Shown here: one piece after another, positions 44,301-53,262 of the stretch
Numbering within the stretch: position 1 is the first letter of the stretch
Layout: every line of letters begins with the position of its first letter
Origin: Notospermus geniculatus
Lineage: Eukaryota > Nemertea > Pilidiophora > Heteronemertea > Lineidae
Direction of reading: 5' to 3'
Assembly (NCBI GenBank): GCA_002633025.1
Contig: NMRB01000399.1
Coordinates: forward strand, 337,883 to 401,882
Length of the DNA stretch: 64,000 nucleotides
Made by a program: the position numbers and the translations under genes
The notes under the pieces: model-generated
What the model saw: only the letters and a program-made list of their open reading frames with translations
Told to the model about the DNA's origin: nothing
Database searches by the model: none

Positions 44301-44998
44301 ACGTCAACCTCAACATTTTTAGGCCTCCCCCCAACCCTCGCCCTACCCCTAACAGTTCCCTATCGTTCCCAACCCGAGACTAGCCCAACAGGCGCACAGA
44401 AATTGTTGTCCGAAGGAGAATACTGCTATATGAGGAGTTAGTGGTTTCAGCCGCTAATTGGACTGAAAAATGTGGTAGCAATGAAAATTTCGTGCCCCAC
44501 TCTCCCCTACAGGACTTCCTTGAGCGTTATCGCAAGCAAGCGCCAGATAGGGCCTATGAGAAGAGACTGGACTGCAACATACCTGTCTATTGTAATGACT
44601 ACTATCATGTAGATTGTGCCAAGTTCGGTTCCGGAGATCAATAACCAAGCAGTTCGTAGTATAATCCATCCGATGTCTGTCGGACGAAAAAAGATCAGAG
44701 TCAGCAATGTCGTAAGTAACTTCATGACCAGGAAAGTTGTGTCGTACACGGCCAATGCCTGCAGGAGGAATCTGGCCGAAGATATCTTCTGTCCTCTCAA
44801 AACCGCTAAGACCAAAGCATTGCCGATGATGCCGGCCACACAAATCGTCGGTACGATGATGAACATAGTGACAAACTTATGATCAATATGATACCGGTAT
44901 GTAATAGGTTCCCCAGATGTATTCGTTGTTTGATCGGAGAGGTTCCCGTTTCCAATCGCCGTATACATTGGCCTCGTCGTATTAGCATCCATCTCCAT
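38392..44998 (-). CDS. Rhodopsin-like GPCR, two exons, paralogue B
   Basis: Exon 1 (44998-44583) and exon 2 (38947-38392) join at the same place as in paralogue A: GAC-AG|GTATGT, then TGCAG|GTTC, restoring ID-R-FIHIRLPMKAKK. The protein is 323 aa. It has glycosylation sequons in the N-terminus (NTT, NLS, NTS), TM1 with GIIGNALVLAV, TM2 with LAVYDTTFLV, TM5 IPLFVIIPLN, TM6 ILRLPAG and TM7 LNSAVNVIIYSIAGERFRR. Exon 1 termini and exon 2 from ICL3 onward are close to A, while TM2-TM3 loops and TM4 differ, as expected for ligand-pocket divergence. It also lacks a TM3 cysteine. The ligand is unknown. The intron (about 5.6 kb) holds a different set of transposons from that of A. Confidence 0.85.
38976..39218. 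mobile_element. Fold-back element shared with GPCR-A intron
   Basis: It is the same as 24080-24324 and keeps both termini (GGCCCGTATGCACAG, TTTGCATACGGGCC). TAA precedes and TAG follows. Confidence 0.8.
39410..40417. mobile_element. Tc1/mariner-superfamily transposon, 1 kb, with dead transposase
   Basis: TA-flanked (39408-39409, 40418-40419) inverted ends begin CAGGGTGTCCCATAAAACAC and extend about 180 bp with good pairing. On the plus strand (39830-40090) frameshifted fragments read QQDGAPP, FLERYFPGD and PWPPLLTR, the second-catalytic-Asp and PPRSPDL regions of mariner-type DDE transposases. The element is internally deleted and frameshifted. It lies in the GPCR-B intron only. Confidence 0.85.
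40425..40804. mobile_element. PIF/Harbinger-like fold-back element, TAA target
   Basis: TAA (40422-40424, 40805-40807) flanks AGGGCTCCGCACACTAGCGA and TCGCTAGTGTGCGGTGCCCT. The interior has repeated GCGACC/GGTCGC words. It was inserted within 10 bp of the previous element's end. Confidence 0.8.
40889..41006. mobile_element. TA-flanked fold-back, GGGAGGTTTCGGAAGCGCC arms
   Basis: TA borders (40887-40888, 41007-41008) surround a near-perfect palindrome of about 118 bp with arms through CGACGACGTTTA. It shares the GGGAG terminus with the elements at 48805, 60247 and 62127. Confidence 0.8.
41012..43280. mobile_element. 2.3-kb segment bounded by ATTGAGAAGGAGCGAGCACG inverted repeat
   Basis: Left ATTGAGAAGGAGCGAGCACG (41011-41030) and right CGTGCTCGCTCCTTCTCAAT (43261-43280) pair perfectly. 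Inside, GTCCTCCATCGTCTCGCTAA and its neighbourhood occur twice (41100-41165, 41400-41466), and the block GAGCGAAATACCGAATGAAC to CGCTGAGGGTG occurs twice (41318-41398, 42569-42648). No gene is supported; the open frames are non-repeating and lack similarity. Confidence 0.6.
42185..42440. repeat. Four to five tandem units of about 56 bp
   Basis: Units share AGCACCCCCGAAGGGGCTTG, ACGCTAGCCAACGCTCACAA and CGCCAATTTAAGCC. Each unit contains a small CCCCGAAGGGG hairpin. Confidence 0.85.
43283..43633. mobile_element. PIF/Harbinger-like fold-back element, TAA target
   Basis: TAA (43280-43282, 43634-43636) flanks AGGCCTGAACACACTGACGC and GCGTCAGTGTGTTCAGGCCT; AAATCGC words repeat inside. It abuts the right end of the 41012-43280 segment. 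Confidence 0.85.
43873..44087. mobile_element. Long perfect hairpin with 8-bp TSD (hAT-like)
   Basis: Arms of about 105 bp (starting CACAGGCGACTGTC, passing GGCCTGGGCTAGGCCTAGG and CACACCGCAGATAGCC) are almost perfectly complementary, leaving a loop of a few bases at TGTACACAGTGTACA. GAGCTACC flanks both ends (43865-43872, 44088-44095). An 8-bp TSD is typical of hAT elements. It is in the GPCR-B intron. Confidence 0.85.
44149..44271. mobile_element. TA-flanked fold-back made of AAAGAGT words
   Basis: CACTCTAAAAACT and AGTTTTTAGAGTG are the ends, with TATA on both sides. CTAAAGAGTTAAAG words repeat inside and pair with CTCTTT words. The paralogous intron (27262-27268) has a single TATA here, so this copy was inserted after the GPCR duplication. 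Confidence 0.8.
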
Positions 44999-45123
44999 GG
45001 CCGCCTCGTTCACAAATACATAAAACTCTTTCGAAACTTACCCAAGCTTCTTTTTTGAGCATCAATAATGAGTTATAAGTGCCGTACCGTAATTTAGTCA
45101 GGTCGTATGGTTCCAATAACCTG

Positions 45124-45485
45124 CGGCATGGAGAAAGCGCGGAATTCCACGGAAATCCGCCAAGAATCCGAAACTGTAATTATAGCTTTTAACAATGGAA
45201 TACACTACACACTGGCCTTAACACATGTAGGGTATAATAATAATGAAATAACAAGGCCAAGCAAAGCAGTTGGAGTGCGGCCACAGCGGCATTGTTTCTG
45301 TAGCCCAACCACCTTGCTACCTCGTATCTAGGCTAGTGCCAATATGATAAGAGATAAGGGGAGGGGACGGGAGGGGATGATCCACGCGACAAGTTTCACA
45401 CACCAGTTAATAGTACTGTATAAACTGCAGACCACCAAATTATGTCTAGCGGAATTCCGTGGAATTCCGCGTTTTCTCCATGCCG
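45124..45485. mobile_element. Mutator-like element 5' of GPCR B, perfect 9-bp TSD
   Basis: AATAACCTG occurs at 45115-45123 and 45486-45494. The ends CGGCATGGAGAAAGCGCGGA and TCCGCGTTTTCTCCATGCCG are inverted, continuing through ATTCCACGG. The paralogue flank has AATAACCTG once (30724-30732), a clean empty site. An inverted, end-truncated copy is at 19884-20245. Confidence 0.92.
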
Positions 45486-45584
45486 AATAACCTGACGTGG
45501 ATTTGTCAGATGTGCATGCGCAGCATTTCAACCAAATGATGGACAGTACCGATGCTCACACTGGCACTATTGTCATAAAATTAC

Positions 45585-45958
45585 CACACTTGACATTAGG
45601 TGGCGTTATTTCCTATAACACCACTAGCGCAGGTGGTAGGTTTCCATCTTGAAAGTACTAGTAGTGCAAATTGCTACACTTTGGTAAAGGTTTTTAAAAG
45701 CCTGCCTGCTGTGCGGTCCTGTTCATGCAATGTATGGGGAGGTTAGAACTATCTCTATTGGTCCAGATTTTTCATTTGCATGAACTGCAGGTGGAATTCC
45801 GTCATCGTATGCCTCCTCGTATGCATACACCAGATCAGGTTTTGATTAGGCCGACCTAACAAATTCTACACGCGCGGCGGCAAAATCCAAGATGGCGGCC
45901 TTCCACCTATGCTGGTGGTTAAATGAGGCACGATATTTAGCCGCCTGTGTCAACTGTG
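45585..45958. mobile_element. Mutator-like element, CACACTTGACA family
   Basis: The ends CACACTTGACATTAGGTGGC and GCCGCCTGTGTCAACTGTG are inverted. The flanks TAAAATTAC (45576-45584) and TAAAATTGC (45959-45967) form a 9-bp TSD with one mismatch. Its relative is at 52559-53262. Confidence 0.8.
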
Positions 45959-45967
45959 TAAAATTGC

Positions 45968-47720
45968 AAGCCACAAGCTCTTCCTGCAGTGTTTTCAATG
46001 TGTGCTGAAAACACGGGCGGGATTCTTTGAAGTACAGTGGAACCTGTCTAGTTTTAATCCTGTATAATGAAAACACCTCCCTAACGTTAGGTGAATTCAA
46101 GGAACCGATTTTTCCTAATAGAAAATCTATTACCTCCATCCTATGTAACGGAAACCCCTCTATTGGACAATGTCAACTAAAAACCTTGGCCCGAAGGCTG
46201 TTTTAACAAAGATGGCGATCTAACAGTTTTCACCGTATGACGCCAGAAGCTTAATACCATTCAATGGCCACTGGAACGATAAGCTGGTCAAGTGGGTCAC
46301 GGACAGAAAGGTCTAGCCTCGTTGCCTCCACAGACTATGTTGGGTTGGACGCAAGATCCGGACACAGACGTGCCTACCCTAACTTTAAGCTGGCTGTACT
46401 GTTTTTATGGAGTAACCATAAAATGACACTTTTCAGTGTAAAATAATGAAACGCAACATTCTGCAGTTGTTCGCATCAGTGTATTTTCTACACTTAGGTG
46501 TAAAAACACGGTTTTTAGTGTAAAAAATATGATGAAATATGGTGGGTACGCAGGTATTCGGACACCAATCTTTCTGTTATTAATGGTTCCCGATGTTGCC
46601 GCCAGGGGAGCGATAGTGAAGCAGAGTACCCCACTTTAAGATGAGACATGTCGGCACCCTCTTCATTCAAAATAGAAGTGATGATGGGTAGATTCCTTTC
46701 ATCAGGGAAAACATTCCTTCTTAAAGGATTCGTTGGCCATTTCTACTAGTGGGAGGGGAGGGGAGGGGGATATTGGGAAGAATGTGATGCTGGGATCGGG
46801 TCAAGGGTGTTCCTGGTTATCCAAACCCCTACATTAGTGGGTTAACATGGCTTTTCACGACGAATCTTCACAATCCTACTGTCGATTAAGTAATCCACAA
46901 AGCTGTTCGCCAGTTCAGAGTCCGACACATTACCACATGCATCGGTTCTGGCAACAAATTACCTCGTTTTAACCTAATTTAGTAATGGGTGTCATTAAAG
47001 GCAACTGTTACTTTCTGAAAAAACTACTTGTTCAGTCACTAAATCAAGATTGAAGGATTTTTTCAAAATATACAGTGGTGGCCATGAGTATTTGACGACT
47101 GGCCATGCACTGGAATCTAACACAGTCTTTTTTTGTGAAACAGCACCAGTGTAACCATGAAACAATGTTACATGTAGTGTATCTTACAAAACTGAGCCTT
47201 CGACTATGCATATGCATGAGTGTATACTGTATACTAGAGTCACCTCAGGCATGTCAGGGAAATCTGTGTCTTCTTTCGACGTTTCCGAAGGATCATGCGT
47301 TGCATGTATCTCAAATGAAATCAATAATGTAGAACAATTGATTATTACTTATATCATACTGACTCTTGGAGACATCAAGAATAAACAAAGAGCAATCCTT
47401 ACAATTCCTTTTCTTCAAGCCTGGACATAAATACCGTACATGTACATAAAAATATATTTTCCAATAAGTGTCAGTGATCATGTCATTCATCAGACTGGAT
47501 CTTCTACTTGGCCAACTACGTATGTCCCCCAATCGTCCCCAGGCCAGTGGTTTAAGGCTGTGACAGAGTGGATTTCGCTTCGACAGTGAGATTTGAAGAG
47601 GTACAATGCAATAAGCCTCAAATTGCGGACGCTTCAGGTGGTGCCCGCAATACGACGAAAGCTGACCGGCTTGGTCAGCATTCATCATGGCCTACCATGT
47701 GTCTGTACTACCTCATATTT
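45968..47720. other. Intergenic; TTTTAGTGTAAAA word cluster and a Tc1-like terminus
   Basis: At 46425-46530 the word AGTGTAAAA/TTTTACACT recurs in both orientations. TACAGTGGTGGCCATGAGTA at 47072 resembles a Tc1/mariner end following TA. No gene is supported, although 47105-47680 has several modest open frames. Confidence 0.45.
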
Positions 47721-48113
47721 GGCCATGTCGAATTAGCGGAACCAGCGGAAACAACGGAACCCGCGAAACCTGGTCTGCAGCCGATAGAACGAACACGTGA
47801 CTCGTTGTTGCTTCGTTTAGCTGTTGACTGAAAGCATCACGCGACTCGGTGTTGCTAAGGAACACGTGGCTGCAGTCATCATGATGTGCGGATTGAGACC
47901 AACATGTAGGCCCTAGGCATGCAAGGTCTAGGCTAGGCTACCGGTAGGCCTACATGGCCTAGGCCTACCGTAGACCTAGTTTTTTCGGCGCCTAACAATT
48001 AGATTTGAACAGTGCAGTTATTAAAATGTATTTAAAAAACAAGGTATTTATGTTTTTCCTTCAAGTACGGCTGGTTCCGCTGTTTCCGCTTGTTCCGCTA
48101 ATTCGACAAGGCC
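47721..48113. mobile_element. Inverted-repeat element with GTCGAATTAGCGGAACC arms
   Basis: Left GGCCATGTCGAATTAGCGGA and right TCCGCTAATTCGACAAGGCC pair; GGAAACAACGGAACC repeats the GCGGAAC word. The flanks CTCATATTT and CTCATACCT agree at 7 of 9 positions, a probable decayed 9-bp TSD. Confidence 0.6.
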
Positions 48114-48122
48114 CTCATACCT

Positions 48123-48802
48123 CATACGCACAAACCCATGGAGAACGTCGCCAGGATTTCTGTTTCTCTCGCACCTCGAGCTGCCGTGCACCAATCAGAA
48201 CACTTGTTAGCCAACCTCGCTCCCAGGTTGGCACCAAGCCAGTTAATAACTGCCCGCAGTATATTTTGTGGTTGGAAAGTTTTAGGAACGAGGATGGTCA
48301 GCCATTCTATCTATTGCGATATACCCACCACTCTCTTGAACTATGCTTTTGAACAAAAATACCGTCAAGTTTCTAAACCAGAGAAGGTAGGTGTACAGAA
48401 AAACTGACGTGGTATTTACTATAGAAATGTTCAGGTTTGTTGCAAATGTTAACGATCTATGATGAAAGTCGAAAACTAACAGCGGGAGTTAGTCCACAAA
48501 CAGGAACATCCGGTTGGAAACAGCTTCCCACAGCGAAGTTCGTCAAGGGTTTGTGTGAGCGTAGTCGGAGGACGGAGCGATGTCACAACCCTTGGTAGTC
48601 AAGATGGTCAGCATTCGGAGGCGCCAGCTTCTCTCTACGTCACTGTGAGGGCATTCCTTGGTTGTTGAGGGCATTCCGATTAAGTTCTCATGACATGAGG
48701 GCATTTCATATTGCGTCTCGATTTCGGAGGTTTCATTCGTGGATTATTTCCAAAATGAACGTCTTAGCCGCCTCCTCAACGTTAGTGTTAGATGTTTGAT
48801 AT
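48123..48802. other. Intergenic, nothing recognised
   Basis: A paired GAGGGCATT word repeats three times near 48645-48710. No gene is supported. Confidence 0.45.
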
Positions 48803-48804
48803 TA

Positions 48805-49126
48805 GGGAGTTTAAGAAATCAAACGATAAAGGTTAACTTTACGACAACGTTATTATTTGTACAAAAAATAACGTTGTCGTAAAGTTAACGTTTATCGTTT
48901 GATTTCTTAAGGTTTATGTAAAGTGACTCAAAGTCTCGAATTTTTTTACGCAAAAATATGGCTAACTGCACACTAAATTTGGAAAACAAGGCTCGGGGGC
49001 CCTGGGGAGTCGTCATAAGGATCGAGGTGCCCCGAGCCTTATTTTCTCCATTTAGTGCCCAGTTAGTCAGATTTTTGCGCCAAAAATTCGAGATTTTGAG
49101 TCACTTTACGTAACCCTTAAACTCCC
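48805..49126. mobile_element. TA-flanked fold-back split by a nested TTAA element
   Basis: The outer ends GGGAGTTTAAG and CTTAAACTCCC have TA on both sides. The inner arms AATCAAACGATAAAGGTTAA and TTAACGTTTATCGTTTGATT flank a short loop at 48860. The right arm is interrupted at the TTAA of TTTCTTAA by the element 48911-49116. Confidence 0.85.
48911..49116. mobile_element. Nested TTAA fold-back, GGTTTATGTAAAGTGACTC termini
   Basis: TTAA (48907-48910, 49117-49120) flanks GGTTTATGTAAAGTGACTC and GAGTCACTTTACGTAACCC. The arms continue through GTCTCGAATTTTT and GGCTCGGGG. Confidence 0.85.
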
Positions 49127-49489
49127 TATTGAAGATGATGGTCAAGTTCCCTTATGTTGTGTCCGTTAGAAATGTCGGGTGACCTATGGCTACGTAGGTA
49201 GAGATAAGGGAAATTGTTGTTGTAGCGTACCGGTAGGCCCCGCAAGTCTTGTGAGTCAGACGGCAGGAGTCCACCTCAGATTACGACGACAAATGAGTTG
49301 CATTTGCGGTCCATCATTTGGTGCTGTGTGGAAGTGCCAGGAAATTTAAATTCGGCATAAATGTATATCTGCACTTCCTCTGTTAGAAGCTGGAGTAAAG
49401 GAGTTTGAATATAGTCTTCTTGATCAGCTTCCTGCAAGCAATTCCTTCCATGGCCACGATCCAAGATGGCTGCGAATGAAACCCTTTAA

Positions 49490-49674
49490 GGGTTATGAAA
49501 AGTGACTCAAAATCTCGAATTTTGGACTGCACACTGAATTGAGAAAATAAGGCTCGGGGCACCTTCTTATGTCGGTTCCCGAGGGCCCCCGAGCTTTATT
49601 TTCCCAATTTTTTGTGCAGTTAGTCAGATTTTTTGCGTCAAAAATTGGAGATTTCGAGTCACTTTACATAACCC
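49490..49674. mobile_element. Second copy of the GTAAAGTGACTC TTAA element
   Basis: TTAA (49486-49489, 49675-49678) flanks GGGTTATGAAAAGTGACTC and GAGTCACTTTACATAACCC. It is in the same orientation as 48911-49116, 370 bp away. Confidence 0.85.
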
Positions 49675-49679
49675 TTAAG

Positions 49680-50648
49680 AACTACACGAGTAATATTTTT
49701 ACACGTATGAATTTTTCACACATGACTTTCACACGAGTAAAATTGGCCAACTTTACTCGACGTGTATAACAAAAGTTCACCTGTGTGAAAGATTCAATAT
49801 ACACGACCTCGTGTGAAATTGAAGACCACTAATATTATTTCACACCGTAAATGTGTTTTTACATGTACAATCTAGGTCAGAAGTTATTAACCACCGGATA
49901 TTTGTAAATTACTCCGTGATCCTCCAGTATTTTTTCACCAACTTTTGAAGCATGGTAGATAGACCATTTGTCCATCATTAGGCATAATGATTTTTCTGAT
50001 CAATAGACTGATTTCGATTTTACCGCAGTTCGAAGTTTGCCGGTCAGATTGAGATTTTTGGAAACTCCGCAATTCCTGAAAATTTTCACCTGTAAAATCT
50101 TCCAGTGTCTGCATGATGGATATCATCGTCACTTAAAAATGACAACTTTGTTGGGGTAGATGATGGATATCATCGTCACTTAAAAATGACAACTTTGTTG
50201 GGGTAGATGGATATCATCATCACTTAAGAATGACAACTTTGTTGGGGTTTTTGCACTTTTCTTTCAAGTCAAGTGAACAGCAGTCTGAGATGATGAGAAA
50301 AATAATTACGCCTAATGATGGACAAATGGTCTAACTACCATGCGTCAAAAATTGGTGAAAAAATATCGGGGGATCACAAAGTAATTTACAAATATCCAGT
50401 CAGTGGTTAATAACTTCTGACCTAGATTGTACATGTATCTGTAAAATTTGCATGGTCATGAAGAAAGTTTCATACGTGTGAAACAAAATTACATTATGTG
50501 AAAGTGATAAGTGATTTTGCACATTAAGTGAATCATTTCCCAATTCACACAAATCCATGTGAAACCAATTCGCACATGTAAAATCAATTTCAATGGTGTA
50601 AAATCCACTTTCTCACATGTTATTTCAGTTTCACATGTGCGAAAACTC
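49680..50648. repeat. Large inverted repeat bounded by TTTCACACGTGTGAAA-type word clusters
   Basis: The arms 49860-49995 and 50305-50440 are inverted copies (TACAATCTAGGTCAGAAGTT, GACCATTTGTCCATCATTAG and inverses). Outside the arms, ACACGTGTGAAA/TTTCACACATG words repeat in both orientations over about 170-200 bp on each side. Between the arms, a 45-48 bp unit (ATGGATATCATCGTCACTTA) is tandemly repeated three times at 50113-50247. Confidence 0.75.
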
Positions 50649-50654
50649 ATTTAA

Positions 50655-51030
50655 AGCGAATGGCTCGCGGGGTTTGTTCAGTTGTTTGTTGACATGTCCT
50701 CAAATTAAGCGCCATTTAGAGAAAAAGGCGAAAAAAGCATTTTAGTTTAATGGGAAATGCATTAGACAGCCAAACTTCGGAGGCGTATTCTGCAAAATCT
50801 ACCGCTTCGAAAACAATGCGAATAGTACAAAATGTACATTTTGACCGACTGAAATTGAAACTGTCATTAACCCATTTTAAAAATTTGTTTAATGGAACCT
50901 TGTCCCCAGGAGCACGTTCGCATATTTGCACAGGTTTTGCCTATGACTGGAGCACGGCTTTGCCTGGAGACTAGGTTCACTCTCTATGGGAGGTAGCACC
51001 AAAAATCAAAACAAACCCCTCGAGCCATTC
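50655..51030. mobile_element. TTAA-type element related to the captured-fragment carrier
   Basis: It starts TTAA then AGCGAATGGCTCGCGGGG and ends in CCCCTCGAGCCATTC; the last bases of the right end and its TTAA have decayed. It supplies the original interior (AGAAAAAGGCGAAAAAAGCA to GGAGCACGGCTTTGCCTGG) that 25803-26787 lacks. Confidence 0.7.
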
Positions 51031-51494
51031 AGTCGTGCTTTTCCCTCGTGACGAGGTTGGTCTATTTACGAGGATGCAGTTAGGTATATCGGGTGGGCCA
51101 AAAAATGACACCTCTACGTACTCTTCAGCACAATTCAGCACAATGCAAGCTGGGGTCTTGAAGATTTAGACATGCAATAATGTGTATAGGGCATATTAAA
51201 GAAGGCTTTATCTTGCTAGGCCAAGATACAGAATAGCACAAAATTGACACACAAAATGATAATAAGCAAGAAGTCAATCTCCAGAATTCACGAATTTTCG
51301 ACCCCAACCGGGGTCTTTTTCAAGTGGAACTTTACAATCTGAAACTCTAGAAAAGACTGAGCTGAAACCCGAATGTGGAACTAACCTGTGTAGACAGGAT
51401 GAGTGAGCAATTAAGGAAAGAATAGTGTCCAAGCCCCACGGATGGTTGCTGGACTTTATCTTGCTAGCTCATTTTCTTCAGTCCATCAGACAGC
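51031..51494. other. Intergenic; one transposon terminus
   Basis: TATATCGGGTGGGCC with a following A-run at 51086 matches 842-866 inverted. GACCCCAACCGGGGTCTTTT at 51300 is a short palindrome repeated at 18158. Nothing else is seen. Confidence 0.4.
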
Positions 51495-51746
51495 ATGGCG
51501 TGTTTACCTCTTTTGGCTGTCTTTTTCGAGCTTCATTTTGACAGTGAAAAAATAAACTCCATGGCGAGGGTGTCAGCCATTCAGTGTGGTATGTTTTGTT
51601 TGATTAAGACCGAATGTAAAGGCTTTTTCGTTTCTTTGGAAAGCTCAGATGATGTCTGTCAATTTCAAGAAGGAATAAGACCCTGTATTGCACAAGCAAG
51701 AATGGGAACTCAACATTGGTTGAGAAAGGTGGTATCGCTAATTTGA
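51495..51746 (+). CDS. Possible first exon with signal peptide and PAN/apple-like segment
   Basis: 83 codons. A hydrophobic N-terminus (MACLPLLAVFFELHF) could be a signal peptide. It is followed by SAIQCGMFCLIKTECKGFF and SSDDVCQFQEG, the C-x3-C-x5-C then aromatic then C spacing of PAN/apple domains in secreted lectin-like proteins. A donor-like AAAG|GTGGTA lies at 51729. No downstream exon was found within the window, so this is either a gene fragment or a chance match. Confidence 0.35.
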   Translation: MACLPLLAVFFELHFDSEKINSMARVSAIQCGMFCLIKTECKGFFVSLESSDDVCQFQEGIRPCIAQARMGTQHWLRKVVSLI

Positions 51747-51784
51747 ATTTCAGAATATTTTCAGAATTTCATCCGTCCTAATAT

Positions 51785-51995
51785 TCAGCTAAAGGCACTG
51801 TCACACCAAAGTAGTTGTCAAAACATACTGTCCTCCTAAAAAAATCGTAAAACGGGCTAGAATGTGTAACGTTGGCCAAATAATGCCTGGAAGTTGTGGA
51901 GCACTCTTCACGTCCGAGCCCGTCCATGAAGTTCGTAAAAAGACTAAAATGTTGCCACTACGTCCACTCCGTTCGCACACAGTTTGAGCACTTTA
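51785..51995. repeat. Dispersed repeat, copy 1 (copy 2 at 53712-53935)
   Basis: AATCGTAAAACGGGCTAGAA, GTTGCCACTACGTCC and CGCACACAGTTTGAGC occur in the same order in both places. Both begin with CTGTCACACYRAAGTA. No termini are defined. Confidence 0.7.
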
Positions 51996-52205
51996 CTATT
52001 CCAACACTTTCAGTGTATTACATCACTCATAAGTGGTGTAGCAGACCAAAGTGTTTCAAGCCCGGTTTCAAATGTAAGGCACCACGTCTTCGAAGTGTTG
52101 CAATCAACAACTCTTTAAAGTGTGATTGTGACACTTTCCTCCACTTCAAGTGTTGGAGCAAGTCCAACACTCCATAAGTGTGAGAAACTAACACTTAAGT
52201 GGGTG
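51996..52205. repeat. Cluster of AAGTGTT / AACACTT words in both orientations
   Basis: About ten AGTGT(T/G)-type words of both strands occur in 200 bp (CAAGTGTTGGAGCAAGTCCAACACT is one local hairpin). The arrangement is like the clusters at 37868, 44149 and 46425. Confidence 0.65.
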
Positions 52206-52207
52206 AA

Positions 52208-52334
52208 CCACTGTTGCGATATTGGCTTGAGACGGGGTTGCGGTCCCTTACGATCACCATATAAGGACTTCCGATTGCCCTATAAGGTGATCGCAAGGGA
52301 ACGCAACCCCGTCTTAAGCCGCGATCGCGACAGT
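52208..52334. mobile_element. Fold-back element, GACGGGGTTGCGGTCCCTT arms
   Basis: CCACTGTTGCGATATTGGCT pairs with the right end GCGATCGCGACAGTGG, and GAGACGGGGTTGCG pairs with CGCAACCCCGTCTT. It is about 127 bp. No TSD is clear. Confidence 0.7.
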
Positions 52335-52558
52335 GGATTCGCCGCTTTAGAGTGTATACATCGGCCTTGCGACTGGAAGCAACTACCGGCAATGGCGTTT
52401 CATGCAACTGTTGGAGACAACCTCCAACCAGCAGCAACTGATCAGATGCTCAAACCGGCCGATGTACGCGCACCGGCAACGCTATTGCCGACCGTTGCCG
52501 CTAGTTCCAGCCAGTTGCTCATGTTCTCGTTGCCAATGGTTGCTTCTAGTCGTCTTCA

Positions 52559-53262
52559 CACACTTGACACTAGATGGCGTTATCTTCTATAACACCACTA
52601 CCGCAGGTGCTAGGTTTCCATCTTCAAGGTAGTGCAGATTACTACATTTTGGTAAATGTTTTTAACCATCGTGAACAGGCCAGCCGTGTCACCGCCAACC
52701 CAGTGGCATCTACGCTAGATGATAGATGATGTTGAAAAGTGGTGCTGTTGGGTTCCAGGCGAATGTTTTCAGACTAAAAGGACTTCGTGTTGATAACAAG
52801 TGGTATTAGAAATGAACTGAATACTAATTAGAAAGAATTGTGTGATTAGGCCGACCGAACTATTTCTACATGCGCGCCGGCAAAATCCAAAATGGCGGCA
52901 TTCCACCTACGCTAGTGGTGAAATGAGGCACGATATTTCGCCGCTAGTGCACTGTTAGAAATAACAGAAGATTTTACAGAAAATCTGTGCAGCAGAGTCT
53001 CCAGCACGGGATCTGTAAAATTACAGTGTTAACAGAGACTTGACTGGAGGCTGACCAAATTATATTTTCATACTGCTCCCAGAAGGCATCATAATGGGAT
53101 GTCAAATGGAGTCCAACCAATACAGGAAAACATGAATCATACCATAAAAAAATGATGTAAATTTACAGAAAGTGCTGGGGACTCTGCTGCAGGCACTTTC
53201 TGTAATATTACTGCAAAATTACTACTGTAAAATTAATAATTTCTAACAGTGTGTCAAGTGTG
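52559..53262. mobile_element. Mutator-like element with perfect 10-bp TSD and a nested insertion
   Basis: GTCGTCTTCA flanks both ends (52549-52558, 53263-53272). The ends CACACTTGACACTAG and TGTCAAGTGTG are inverted. Interior blocks match 45585-45958. The right terminal repeat is split by 52950-53251. Confidence 0.85.
52950..53251. mobile_element. Nested inverted-repeat element, CACTGTTAGAAAT ends
   Basis: CACTGTTAGAAAT and ATTTCTAACAGTG are the ends; TTTTACAGAAAATCTG and CAGAGTCTCCAGCAC pair with right-side words. Removing it restores the continuous CTAGTGTCAAG-type terminus seen in the relative at 45945. Confidence 0.75.
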
